This document shows, piece after piece, positions 9,924-19,225 of a DNA stretch of 64,000 bases. The notes under the pieces were generated by a model. It saw only the letters and a program-made list of their open reading frames with translations. It was not told where the DNA came from and ran no database searches. Positions within the stretch are counted from its first letter, which is position 1. Each line of letters opens with the position of its first letter. The stretch is from DATBJG01 sp963790545 (GTDB lineage Bacteria; Acidobacteriota; Vicinamibacteria; Vicinamibacterales; JAMQPK01). Location: the NCBI GenBank assembly GCA_963790545.1, contig CAWBPA010000024.1, positions 558,001 through 622,000 of the forward strand, in the 5' to 3' direction. The translations under genes were made by a program, and so were the position numbers.

Positions 9924-10784
9924 TCACCGTAGTTCAGCCAATGCCCCGTCCAACGAGACATTCAGGTGCAAGTCGGCCCAATGGAACTCGGTCTGCAGCA
10001 TCTTGGCAATGTCCGCGCGTGGTCTCTTTTGAACGAGCATGTCGTGAATCCGAGTGCGCAGGGCCACCGTGCTGTCGCGGAATTTTCGCAGTTCCTGTTT
10101 CGTCGTCACCCCGCCATGCCCGGGAACGACGGTGTCGAAGTCCAGTTGCAGGACCGAATCCAGCGTCCTGGTCCATTCCTTGGCACTGCCACCGCCGGCG
10201 TAGTCGATGAGCTGTGGCGTCGAGTCGCCAAACGTGAACATGTCGCCCGCCGCCAGCACACGGTGGGCCGGGAAAAGTGCCACCACATCCCCGTTGGTGT
10301 GCGCGCGCCCGAAGTGATAGAGCTCCACGTTCTTCCCGCCGAGATAGATGTGGGCGTGGTGTTCAATGGCAATGGTGGGAAGCCCCGGCTGTTTGCCATC
10401 GACCATGTGCTCGCGAGCCTGTTCCGAGGCGAGAACCTGCACGTTCAGCTGCTGCAGCTTGGCATTGCCCCCGCTGTGATCGCCGTGATGATGCGTGTTG
10501 ATCACGTACTTGACCGGTTGACTGGTCACCTTCTTCAACTCCGCAAGGATGCTGTCGTGATCGACCTCGAACTTGTCGTCCACCAGAACGACACCCTCAT
10601 TCGTGATGAGTGCCGTGACATTGCCCGGAACGAAGTCGTTGTGAATGACGTACAGATCGTCTTTGACTTTCACGAGATCGAGCTTGGACGGCTTCTGGCC
10701 GAACTGCGCCTGCACGTAGGCAACCCCGAGCCCACTCGCAATGAGGGCCCACACCAGGAGGCGGGCCGACGTCTTGTTTCGCAT
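9924..10784 (-). CDS. Secreted metallo-beta-lactamase-fold hydrolase, paralogue 3
   Basis: The 286-aa product has an N-terminal signal sequence (LLVWALIASGLGVAYVQA) and an MBL fold with THHHGDHSGG (zinc motif at about 98-103), FGRAHTNGD and VPGHGGVTT. It is more diverged than the other two paralogues and closest in style to periplasmic SoxH-like hydrolases. The ATG at 10784 lies only 22 bases from the divergent pirin start, with a palindromic minus-10 box exactly midway, so the mRNA is probably leaderless. The stop sits 12 bases before the next gene on the strand, suggesting a two-gene operon. Confidence 0.85.
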   Translation of the reverse strand: MRNKTSARLLVWALIASGLGVAYVQAQFGQKPSKLDLVKVKDDLYVIHNDFVPGNVTALITNEGVVLVDDKFEVDHDSILAELKKVTSQPVKYVINTHHHGDHSGGNAKLQQLNVQVLASEQAREHMVDGKQPGLPTIAIEHHAHIYLGGKNVELYHFGRAHTNGDVVALFPAHRVLAAGDMFTFGDSTPQLIDYAGGGSAKEWTRTLDSVLQLDFDTVVPGHGGVTTKQELRKFRDSTVALRTRIHDMLVQKRPRADIAKMLQTEFHWADLHLNVSLDGALAELR

Positions 10785-10791
10785 GCGGCAG

Positions 10792-10799
10792 AGTATACT
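10792..10799. promoter_or_regulatory. Symmetric two-way minus-10 box AGTATACT
   Basis: The palindrome AGTATACT contains TATACT on both strands. From the end of TATACT there are exactly seven bases to the ATG of pirin (10807) on the plus strand and seven to the ATG of the MBL gene (10784) on the minus strand. Transcription would therefore begin at or next to each start codon, giving leaderless messages. No convincing minus-35 box is seen. Confidence 0.55.
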
Positions 10800-10806
10800 G
10801 GCAAAC

Positions 10807-11709
10807 ATGTCAATACGCCCCGTGAAACGCATTCTCAAACCCAAGCCGACTCTCGAAGGCGCGGGCGTCAAGCTGCAGCGCGCGTTTGGATTCGGCGACC
10901 CAAAAGAGTTCGATCCGTTTCTGCTGTTCGACGATTTTCGCAACGACAACCCCGAGGAGTATCTGGCGGGCTTCCCGTGGCATCCGCACCGCGGCATTGA
11001 AACCATTACGTACGTCCTGGCCGGTACCGTGGACCACGGGGACAGTCTGGGCAACCGCGGCACGCTTGGCGCAGGCGACGTGCAATGGATGACGGCTGGC
11101 AGCGGCATCATCCATCAGGAAATGCCTCAGGGCGATGCCCAGGGGCGCATGCACGGCTTCCAGCTCTGGGCAAATCTCCCCTCCTCGCTGAAGATGACGA
11201 CCCCGCGATATCAGGACGTCACCGGCACCAATATTCCCAGCGTCACAGACGATGATGGGACGGCCGTGCGGGTCGTGTGTGGAAACTTCTGGGGCACCAG
11301 CGGGCCGGTCGACGGCATCGCGGCGGATCCCATCTATCTCGACGTGTCCGTTCCCCCTGGCCGTCGAAAAACCCTTCCCGTCGAAACATCGCGGCATGCG
11401 TTTGCTTACGTCTTTGCGGGATCGGGCACTTTTCGCAATGCGTCCGATCCACGCGAGATTAAAACGGACAGGATTGGGTCTCACTCTGCAGGCGTGGAAG
11501 AAACGGGCAACCGCTCGCTCATTTTGTTCGACCGTGGTGACGAGGTCACCGTGCAGGCAGGAGAAATGGGCATCCGCTTTCTGCTCGTGTCGGGCAAACC
11601 CATCGAGGAGCCAGTGGCCTGGTACGGTCCGATCGTCATGAACACAGAGGCCGAATTGCGGCAGGCCGTGAGCGAAATCCAGCAGGGCACGTTTATCAAG
11701 CATCCCTGA
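10807..11709 (+). CDS. Pirin family bicupin protein
   Basis: The 300-aa product is a full-length pirin. The N-terminal cupin carries the metal ligands H59, H61, H103 and E105 (in FPWHPHRGIET and SGIIHQEMP), and a C-terminal pirin domain follows. Bacterial pirins bind Fe(II); some act as quercetin dioxygenases, others as regulators, and the sequence does not decide between them. It is divergent from an MBL gene and shares its promoter region. No ribosome site is visible, consistent with a leaderless message. Confidence 0.9.
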   Translation: MSIRPVKRILKPKPTLEGAGVKLQRAFGFGDPKEFDPFLLFDDFRNDNPEEYLAGFPWHPHRGIETITYVLAGTVDHGDSLGNRGTLGAGDVQWMTAGSGIIHQEMPQGDAQGRMHGFQLWANLPSSLKMTTPRYQDVTGTNIPSVTDDDGTAVRVVCGNFWGTSGPVDGIAADPIYLDVSVPPGRRKTLPVETSRHAFAYVFAGSGTFRNASDPREIKTDRIGSHSAGVEETGNRSLILFDRGDEVTVQAGEMGIRFLLVSGKPIEEPVAWYGPIVMNTEAELRQAVSEIQQGTFIKHP

Positions 11710-11730
11710 GCGGAAGTCGATGCGCCAACT

Positions 11731-13055
11731 ATGCAAACCTTTCCTCATGCTCTGGCGCTCCTCGCGCTCGGGAGCCTGCCATCTCGCGAGACACGAACGA
11801 GTGGCCGCGCTTCCGTGGCTTGTCCGCCGGTGTCGCCGACGACGATCCGGCGCTGCCCGATACCTGGAGCCCAACGGAAAACGTCGTCTGGAAGATCGAT
11901 ATTCCCGGCATTGGCTGGAGCTCACCCGTCGTCTGGGGCGATCACATTTTCCTGACCACCGTCGTCAACACCGCGCAACAGGAGCCACCGAAGCCCGGCT
12001 TCTATCTCGGCGACTGGCCCGCGTCGACGGCGCCCCACCGCTGGCTGGTGTACGACGTCGATTTCACGACGGGCAAGATTCGCTGGGAGCGGGAAGTCAA
12101 CAGCAGCACTCCACCTGGGCGTCCAAAGCACCTCAAAAACAGCTACGCCTCGGAGACGCCTGTCACCGATGGCGAGCGCGGTGTACTTCTATTTCGGGAA
12201 CGCCGGCCTCTTCGCGTTCGATCTCGCAGGCCGTCCGCTGTGGTCGCAGAAAGATCGGGCCGTTCAAGACGCGCAATAACTGGGGTGCTGCGGGTTCGCC
12301 GGTCCTCCATGGCGATCGCGTCTACGTGCTGAATGACAACGACGATCAGTCCTTTCTCGCAGCCTTCGACAAGCGGACTGGCGCGGAGATCTGGCGGGTG
12401 AACCGCGCCGAGGGTACCAACTGGTCCACGCCGTTCGTCTGGGAGAACGAGCAGCGGACGGAAATCGTGACATCCGGCTCCGACCGCGTGCGCTCGTACG
12501 ATTTGGCCGGGAAGCTGTTGTGGGAGCTCTCAGGGATGTCCACAATCAGCATCCCGACGCCGTTTGCCCGTCACGGGCTTCTCTACATCAGCTCAGGCTA
12601 CGTTGGCGATGCCCTGCGGCCTGCCTACGCCATCCGACCCGGTGCGTCTGGTGATATCTCACTCAAGGGCGACGAGACCACGAACGCGCACATCGTCTGG
12701 TCATCGCGGACCGGCGCCCCCTACAATCCGACGCCCAATCGTCTACGGCGACTACTACTACACGCTCTTCGACAGAGGGTTCTTCACGAACCACGATGCG
12801 AAGACCGGCAAGGAGATTTACAGCCGGCAGCGCATCACCGCCGATGCGAGCGGCTTTACTGCCTCGCCCTGGGCCTACAACGGCAGGATTTTCGCGATGA
12901 GCGAGGACGGGGATACGTACGTCATCCAGGCAGGCACCGAATTCAAAGTCCTCGGAAAGAATTCGCTCAACGAGATGACGCTGGCGACGCCGGCCGTCGC
13001 ACGTGGCAGTCTCATCGTTCGAACCGCGTCGAAACTGTATCGGTTCACGAAGTAA
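11731..13055 (+). CDS. Secreted PQQ/BamB-like beta-propeller protein (several frameshifts)
   Basis: Pieces of one protein lie in all three frames. Order: signal peptide MQTFPHALALLALGSL, then NEWPRFRGLSAGVADDDP, WKIDIPGIGWSSPVVWGD, VYFYFGNAGLFAFDLAG, NNWGAAGSPVLHGDRVYV, IVYGDYYYTLFDRGFF and a C-terminus ending in SKLYRFTK. The WPRFRG start and the repeated W-containing blades are typical of PQQ-binding-like propellers of the BamB superfamily. Breaks fall near 11770-11790 (net -1, or two +1), 12181 (+1, at GTGTAC), 12253 (+1) and 12737 (+1). Conservation on both sides of each break argues for sequence errors rather than decay. Function unknown, probably periplasmic. Confidence 0.7.
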
Positions 13056-13230
13056 ATCGGTAACAGCTGCAGCCGCCAGACCTTCACCACCGGAATACGT
13101 TCCCACCGCACGACCGAGTCTGCCCGGCTCGCTTCGAAAACGCGACTCATTTTTCCGCGCCGATCGAGCGGTTCGCCGAGCCGCAATTTCCTGGCCTGTG
13201 GCGTGCTCGCCGATGGCCGCGCGGGAGCTC

Positions 13231-13980
13231 TCAGCGAAAGAGGAAAATCGACGTGATCGCCGTCAGCACGATGATCAGGATGTCGAACGAGCGCTGGGGG
13301 ATGCGTGGAATCGCCCAAAAACCGCCAGCCGCCCCACACACCACCGCCGGCACCATCAATAGATCGAACAGCAGCGACGCAGGGCTGAAGAGGTGGTGGG
13401 CCCCGTAGATCGGAAGCTTCGCCACATTCACGACAAAGAAAAACCACGCGCCCGTTGCGACGAACTGCTCCTTCGGCAGGCGCCGCATCATGAGGTACAT
13501 GTTCATCACCGGACCAGCCGCCGTGGCAACCGTCGTCGCAAACCCCGCGGCAATCCCGTAAAACGATGGATGGATGCCGTATTCGAGACTGGGTTTCCAG
13601 CGGCGGAGGATGTTGAGCGCCAGCATCGTCAGGACGACGACGCCGAGCAGCCGGCGCAGCACCTGTTCGTCCAGACTCAACGCGAGCCCACCGCCCGCCA
13701 TGCCGGCTGCAACCCACGGTGCCAGTGAGAACAACGCACGAGCCTCGGCGCGGCGCCGCCAGTAAATGAGCGCGAAGATGTCGCCGGTGATGAGAATGGG
13801 GGCGCTCCACGCGACGGCATGTTTGGCGTCGCCAACCGCCATGACCATCAGCGGCACCGTCAGCGTGCCGAGTCCCGGAACGCCGGTCTTGGCGAACCCG
13901 ATGATGAACGCGCACGTGCAGCCGAGGAGCCATTGCCAGGTGGCCAGATCAGGCATTCGCGAGGCCGGGAATAATGACAT
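13231..13980 (-). CDS. TauE/SafE family membrane permease
   Basis: The 249-aa hydrophobic protein has about eight predicted membrane segments and the conserved glycine motifs GFAKTGVPGLGTL near the N-terminus and a related one in the second half (YGIAAGFATTVATAAGPVMNMYL), the two-fold repeat of the TauE/SafE family. Members are proposed exporters of sulfite, sulfonates or related anions. The gene is uninterrupted. It opens a region with sulfite oxidase and methanethiol oxidase, which fits a sulfur role, but the substrate cannot be read from sequence. The start may be 13980 or the in-frame ATG at 13956. Confidence 0.85.
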   Translation of the reverse strand: MSLFPASRMPDLATWQWLLGCTCAFIIGFAKTGVPGLGTLTVPLMVMAVGDAKHAVAWSAPILITGDIFALIYWRRRAEARALFSLAPWVAAGMAGGGLALSLDEQVLRRLLGVVVLTMLALNILRRWKPSLEYGIHPSFYGIAAGFATTVATAAGPVMNMYLMMRRLPKEQFVATGAWFFFVVNVAKLPIYGAHHLFSPASLLFDLLMVPAVVCGAAGGFWAIPRIPQRSFDILIIVLTAITSIFLFR

Positions 13981-14044
13981 GCATGGTCCTCAGCTGCGGA
14001 GTGATTACCCCGCGAGTGCCGAGGAGTACTGACAGGGAGGCCGG

Positions 14045-15034
14045 ATGAACCAGTCTGTTCTCGTCCTCGTGGGAGCACTTGCGGCCGCGAGCTCGATGGT
14101 CGTGGCGGTCCGGTCCGGTGCTTGGCCATCCGTCGCGGCGGCCACCAAGAGACGACGAACGCCTGGACACCGCCGCGTACCCCTTGGGGCGACCCCGATC
14201 TCCAGGGTGCCTACACAAACAGCGACGAAAGCCTCACCCCCTTCGAGCGTCCCGACAAACTGGCCGGACGTCGTCTGGGGGACTTTACGGAGGCGGACCT
14301 GATCGCGCTTCGGAAGGAGCGCAGCGACGAGCGCGTCGAGGCGGACCGGCAACGGTGGGAGCTCAGGAGTCCCCTGCATTGGTTCGAGAATCATGATCCG
14401 CAAGAACAGTCGCGCGTGGCTCGTCGTCGATCCACCAGACGGCAAGGTGCCGGCCCAGGTCCCGGAAGCCACCCTCCGCATAGCCGCCCGCGAGGCGGCA
14501 CGCCGCGGACGAGGTCCGGCAGACTCGTACGAGGACCGCAGCTTGTACGATCGCTGCATCTCACGTGGTCTCCCCGGGTCGATGATGCCGGCCATCTACG
14601 GCAACGCGTATCAGATCGTTCAGGGACCAGGATACGTCGCCATCATTTACGAGATGGTGCATGAGACTCGCATCGTCCCGCTCGACGGACGACCGCCGCT
14701 GGGCTCGGCGATTCGACAATACATGGGCGATGCACGCGGACGATGGGAAGGGGCGACGCTCGTGGTGGAAACGACGAACTTTACCGACAAGACGCCCTAT
14801 CGAGGCTCGAGCGAGCACCTGCGGATTGTCGAGCGCTTTACGGCCGTGGCTCCGGATATCGTCGAGTGGACCGTGACGTTCGACGATCCTCACACGTGGA
14901 CACGTCCCTGGACGTTCGCGATGAACCTCACGCGAAAGGACGACTCGCAGCAGCCGTTCGAGTACGCGTGCCACGAAGGGAATCTCGGCCTCGAGTTCAT
15001 CCTGAGGGCGGCGCGCGCGGAAGAGGGCAAGTGA
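14045..15034 (+). CDS. Secreted protein of unknown function, paralogue of the 50201 gene (frameshifts)
   Basis: After a signal sequence (VLVLVGALAAASSMVVA) the protein contains TPPRTPWGDPDLQGAYTN, PFERPDKLAGRR, AWLVVDPPDGKVP, SLYDRCISRGLPGSMMP, DARGRWEGATLVVETTNF and DPHTWTRPWTFAMNL. The same blocks in the same order occur in the intact gene at 50201-51280, so this is one gene although it is read in three frames. Breaks lie near 14140 (net -1, or two +1) and at about 14392 (+1). These proteins are widespread in Acidobacteria, but I know of no assigned function; four-block beta structure and export are all that can be said. Confidence 0.75.
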
Positions 15035-15036
15035 TC

Positions 15037-15065
15037 GCTCTGGGCCCGGTGCCAAAGCCCAGAGC
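15037..15065. terminator. Bidirectional terminator hairpin
   Basis: GCTCTGGGC and GCCCAGAGC form a perfect 9-bp stem, followed by the tandem word CCGAGAGC. It lies between the convergent stops 15034 and 15082. Confidence 0.7.
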
Positions 15066-15081
15066 CCGAGAGCCCGAGAGC

Positions 15082-15744
15082 CTAGTTCGTGGGCTGGGGC
15101 ACGATCCTGATGTACGGCTTCGGCGATTTCCAGCCCTGCGGGTACGTCTTCTTGGCGTCGTCGTCAGAAACTGACCCCGCGATGATGACGTCTTCGCCCT
15201 GCTTCCAGTTCACCGGCGTCGCCACTTTGTGCTTGGCCGTGAGCTGCAGCGAGTCGATCACCCGGATCACCTCGTCGAAATTGCGTCCGGTCGTCATCGG
15301 ATAGACGAGCACGAGCTTGATTTTCTTGTCCGGTCCGATGACGAACACGTTGCGCACCGTCTGGTTGTCGGCGGGCGTGCGCGTCGAGGCGTCGCCACTA
15401 ACACTGGCCGGCAACATCCCCCAGGCCTTCGCAATCGACAGGTCAGGGTCGCCGATCATCGGATAGTTGGGCGCAAACCCCTGCGTCTCCTTGATGTCGT
15501 TCGACCACAGCGAGTGCTTGTCGACCGGGTCCACCGAGAGACCAATGATCTTCACATTCCGCTTGTCGAACTCCGGCTTGATCTTGGCCATGTATCCAAG
15601 CTCGGTCGTGCAGACCGGCGTGAAGTCTTTCGGATGGGAGAACAGAACGGCCCAGCCGTTGCCAATCCATTCGTGAAAGCGAATGCGGCCCTCGGTTGTG
15701 TTCGCCTCGAAATCCGGTGCCGTGTCGTTGATTTGTAGAGCCAT
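15082..15744 (-). CDS. 1-Cys peroxiredoxin (Prx6 type)
   Basis: The 220-aa product has the peroxidatic cysteine in FTPVCTTELG (C45), FSHPKDFTP upstream, and the long C-terminal extension ending near PQGWKSPKPYIR that marks the Prx6/1-Cys group. It reduces hydrogen peroxide and organic hydroperoxides in the cytoplasm. A strong ribosome site (AAAGGAG) precedes the ATG. Its position beside sulfite oxidase and methanethiol oxidase genes, both of which can lead to peroxide, suggests protection of that metabolism, but this is inference. Confidence 0.93.
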   Translation of the reverse strand: MALQINDTAPDFEANTTEGRIRFHEWIGNGWAVLFSHPKDFTPVCTTELGYMAKIKPEFDKRNVKIIGLSVDPVDKHSLWSNDIKETQGFAPNYPMIGDPDLSIAKAWGMLPASVSGDASTRTPADNQTVRNVFVIGPDKKIKLVLVYPMTTGRNFDEVIRVIDSLQLTAKHKVATPVNWKQGEDVIIAGSVSDDDAKKTYPQGWKSPKPYIRIVPQPTN

Positions 15745-15802
15745 AGGTTATCTCCTTTGAGCATTCGTGCGCCGGGACGCTAATCCATCGCAATTACCAG
15801 CG

Positions 15803-16980
15803 TCAAGCAATCTTCACTTTCCGCGGGAATTGCGAATTGTCTTCGAGAAACGTTTTCTTCGATCTCCAACTCCTCCGCCGTGGGTTGAACCTGTCCGTTG
15901 ACATCGATCGCTCGCGAACACGATCGTGTGCTCGCCCGGCGTGGCGCCGTTCCAATCGTAGGTGAACAGCTTCCAGGAATACTTGCTGCGCGTAGACAGG
16001 GTCCATGGTGGCCGGCTGCCACAGGCCCATCGTCCACGCGGACGTCGACCGACTTCAAAGGCGTGCCATCGTTCAGCGCCACGCCAAACACTTTGTGACG
16101 GTTGCCATCGCGGGTGACCCGCGCGACAAACGATTTCAGCTGCAGATGCGTGATGGCGGTCTCCTTCCACTTCATCTCACCGCCGATCATCTCGCCCTTC
16201 AGCGTCCGGTACCAGCGCGCCTGATACTTGCCGAGGTACTGCTCCTCCTGAACGTGGATTTCTGAAAGCCATTTGACGTTGGCCACGCCGTACCAGCCGG
16301 GAACGAGCAGCCGGAGCGGAAATCCCTGGTGGCGCGTGAGCGGTTCCCCATTCAAGGCGTAGGCCAGAAACGGATTCGGGCGACAGGGCTTTTTCGCGTG
16401 TGAGACTTCGGCCGAATTGCTGATCGACCGTGTACTTCTGCGTCCGGAACTCAACTTCTTCTTCCCCATGGTCCGCACCGAGGAAGACGAATTCCCGTGC
16501 CTGCCGTTTGACGCCGGCCCGATCGAGCACTTCCCGAAGTGGAACGCCGGTCCACCGGCCGTTACTGCAAAGACCCTGGAGAGGACGACGGTTGCCCGAG
16601 CATTCGAAACCAGAAATCAACTCCTGGCTTCCCATGCGCCGAAGTTCGTCGAGCGAAAGCGACTGCGGCCGGTCCACCATTCCTGAGACCTTCAACCGGA
16701 ACGTCGCCGGATCGATCTCGGGATGGCCGTAGTGCTGCGTCGTGAAGAACTGATCCTTCGGCGTGAAGGGCCCATCGATCTTCCGAACATCGATGATTCG
16801 ACGATCTGGAGCGGTCGCCAGCGGAAAGTTCTCCGGCATGTCCGTAAAGGGCACAAGCGTCTCGCCCTGCGCCAGAGCCGGCATTACCCACTCCGGGATA
16901 CCGGCCCGCGCGAGGAGGCTCAGCCCTGCGACCGCCAGGCCACCTTCGAGAATTTCGCGACGAGTGCTGGACTTCGGCAT
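15803..16980 (-). CDS. Tat-exported molybdopterin sulfite oxidase (five frameshifts)
   Basis: The product begins with a Tat-like signal (STRREILEGGLAVAGLSLLA). The molybdenum-cofactor domain carries the cysteine ligand in SGFECSGNRR (C127) and GRWTGVPLREVLDRAG, followed by FRTQKYTVDQQFGRSL. The C-terminal dimerisation domain is seen in GWYGVANVKWL, VRVDDGPWQPATMD and SKYSWKLFTYDWNGATPGE. It fits periplasmic sulfite:acceptor oxidases of the SorA/SoxC type. The frame is broken by single extra bases near 16377, 16022, 15997, 15917 and 15860, each time with conserved sequence continuing. A cytochrome partner is not seen next to it. Confidence 0.8.
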
Positions 16981-17029
16981 GTTCGACTCTTCCTCTGTTA
17001 AGAAGTGATGGTCGGAACCGGGCAGAACG

Positions 17030-17677
17030 TTACCTTGTATAGACGAGAAAAAACTTGTCGGGAAAGAGATCGACTTTCTCGACCTTCGCAAATCCGACAG
17101 CTGTCATCCATCGGGTGACCTGCTCTTCAGAGACTATCAGATTGGGCTGGTCCTTGTGCGGACTCTGCTCGGGCTTGAGATCGATGACCACGACTCGTCC
17201 CGCCGGCTTGACATAGCGCGCGAGGTTCTTCAAATAGCCCGCCCGATCGTCGATGTGGTGCAGCACATCGTGAAAGAAGGCCACATCGACATCTGCAGCC
17301 GGCAGTTTCGGATCGCTGAACTCGCCCAGGACCGTTTGAACGTTCGTCACTTGAGCGTCCCTGGCCTTCTCCCGGATGATGCCAAAGTAATCCTTGTCGA
17401 CTTCGACCGCGTACACCCTTCCGCCGGGTGCGACGGCTCTTCCCATCGGGATACTGAACAGTCCGGTGCCCGCGCCCAGGTCGGCAACAGTCAGACCAGA
17501 CTTCAGGCCAATTCTGGCAATGACCTCCTCGGCTTTCAGTCCCGCAATGCGACCGGGTTGATCGAGGGTCTTGCTCCATTCCTCGGCGGGACGCGATGCC
17601 AGCTGTCCTGCCGCCGCTGACGACAGCATCACGAACACGGAAAACGCCCCGATTGCGGTTGTCATGGGGTATCTCAT
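17030..17677 (-). CDS. Exported SAM-dependent methyltransferase
   Basis: The 215-aa class I methyltransferase has motif I VADLGAGTGLFSIPM, then VYAVEVDKDYF, FFHDVLHHIDD and RVVVIDLKPEQSPHKD. Unusually, a signal-like segment (AFSVFVMLSSAAAGQL) precedes the domain, implying export or membrane anchoring; SAM is not known to be available outside the cytoplasm, so it may be anchored facing in. It is related to arsenite- or UbiE-like methyltransferases by motif pattern only. It stands divergently from the methanethiol oxidase gene. Confidence 0.82.
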   Translation of the reverse strand: MRYPMTTAIGAFSVFVMLSSAAAGQLASRPAEEWSKTLDQPGRIAGLKAEEVIARIGLKSGLTVADLGAGTGLFSIPMGRAVAPGGRVYAVEVDKDYFGIIREKARDAQVTNVQTVLGEFSDPKLPAADVDVAFFHDVLHHIDDRAGYLKNLARYVKPAGRVVVIDLKPEQSPHKDQPNLIVSEEQVTRWMTAVGFAKVEKVDLFPDKFFLVYTR

Positions 17678-17820
17678 AGAGACTCGACCTCGCTGCCCTA
17701 CGGTTTGGACGTGCGCAACCCGCCGGCGGTTTCAGCCGTTTGTGATAAGTTGCTCCGGCGAATTGCCGCAATTCTACCCCCGATACCCACTGAGGCTTGA
17801 AAACAAAGGAGGCCGCAATC

Positions 17821-19219
17821 ATGGCGAAATTGATGCCCGATACGACGTTTTATCCCTCTCCCACCTTAGCCATGCAGGCGCCGCCCGAAACGATTGCCTA
17901 TGTGGCCATGCTGAATCCCGGGGGCGGGCCCGATGCACTCACGGTCGTGGACGTCGACCCGACGTCCAAGAACTACGGCCGCCAGGTCAGCCAGCTCGAC
18001 ATGCCCAACACCGGTGACGAACTGCATCATTTTGGCTGGAACGCCTGCAGTTCCTGTCTCTGCCCCTACGCTCCCCACCCACACATGGAACGACGCTTCC
18101 TGGTCGTTCCGGGTCTGCGATCGTCGCGAATCCACATTCTGGACACCAAGCCCGATCCAAGCAAACCACGCCTGGCCAAGGTCATCGAAGCCCAGGAAGT
18201 AGCCGAGCGAACGGGCTACTCGAGACTGCATACGAGCCACTGCGGTCCCGACGGCATTTACATGAACGCGCTGGGTGCTCCAGACGGCGGCGGGCCCGGG
18301 GGCATTTTCATCATCGATCCGGAAACCTTTGCCATCCAAGGTCGCTGGGAGCAGGATCGCGGCCCCCAGCAATTCGCGTACGACTTCTGGTGGCATCTGG
18401 GCCACGACACGATGATCACGAGCGAATGGGGCACGCCGAACATGGTCGAGAACGGTGTCAACCCGGAGCTGCTCCTTGCCGGCAAGTACGGCCACGCGCT
18501 GCACGTGTGGGACCTGCAGAAAAGACGGCACAAGCAAGTGCTCGACCTCGGTGCCGAGCAACAAATGGTGCTGGAGCTTCGCCCGGCTCACGACCCCAGA
18601 AAGGCGTACGGCTTTGTCGGCGTGGTCGTCTCGCTCAAGGATCTGTCCTCGTCGATCTGGGTGTGGCATCAGGACACGGCTGGCAACAATGGCTGGAGCA
18701 TCAAGAAGGTCATCGAGATTCCCGCGGAGCCTGCGGAACCGGACGACCTGCCACCGTTGCTCAAAGGGTTCAAGGCTGTCGCGCCGCTCGTCACCGACAT
18801 CAACCTGTCACTCGACGATCGGTTCCTTTACGTCTCGTGCTGGGGAACGGGCGAATTTCGTCAGTACCGACGTCAGCGATCCGTTCAATCCCAAGCTGAC
18901 TGGCTCGGTTCACCTCGGCGGCATCGCCCGCCGGGCGCCGCATTCATCGCGCCCTGACCGTGCGCTCAACGGCGGGCCGCAAATGGTTGAAGTGAGCCGC
19001 GACGGGCGGCGCGTCTACGTCACGAACTCGCTCTACGCGTCGTGGGACGCGCAGTTCTATCCGGACGGAGTCCGGGGATGGATGGTCAAACTCGACGCTA
19101 ATGCAAATGGCGGGTTGAGCCTGGACAAGAATTTCTTCCTCGAGTTCGATGGTCTCCGCCCGCATCAGGTGCACCTGGAAGGTGGCGATGCGTCATCTGA
19201 CTCGTACTGCTTCTCGTAA
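17821..19219 (+). CDS. mtoX: Selenium-binding protein 56 family, probable methanethiol oxidase (one frameshift)
   Basis: The sequence matches SBP56/SELENBP1 throughout: HFGWNACSSCLCPY (C76 and C79), TGYSRLHTSHCGPDGIYM, WHLGHDTMITSEWGTP, LNGGPQMVEVSRDGRRVYVT and the C-terminal GGDASSDSYCFS. Bacterial members convert methanethiol to formaldehyde, sulfide and hydrogen peroxide using copper. The ATG at 17821 has AGGAGG upstream. The frame shifts at about 18868, where one extra C after GTAC separates EFRQY from DVSDPFNPKL; the remainder runs to 19219. It is followed after six bases by a membrane protein gene, so the two form an operon. The symbol follows the family and is tentative for substrate. 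Confidence 0.87.
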
Positions 19220-19225
19220 CCTGTC

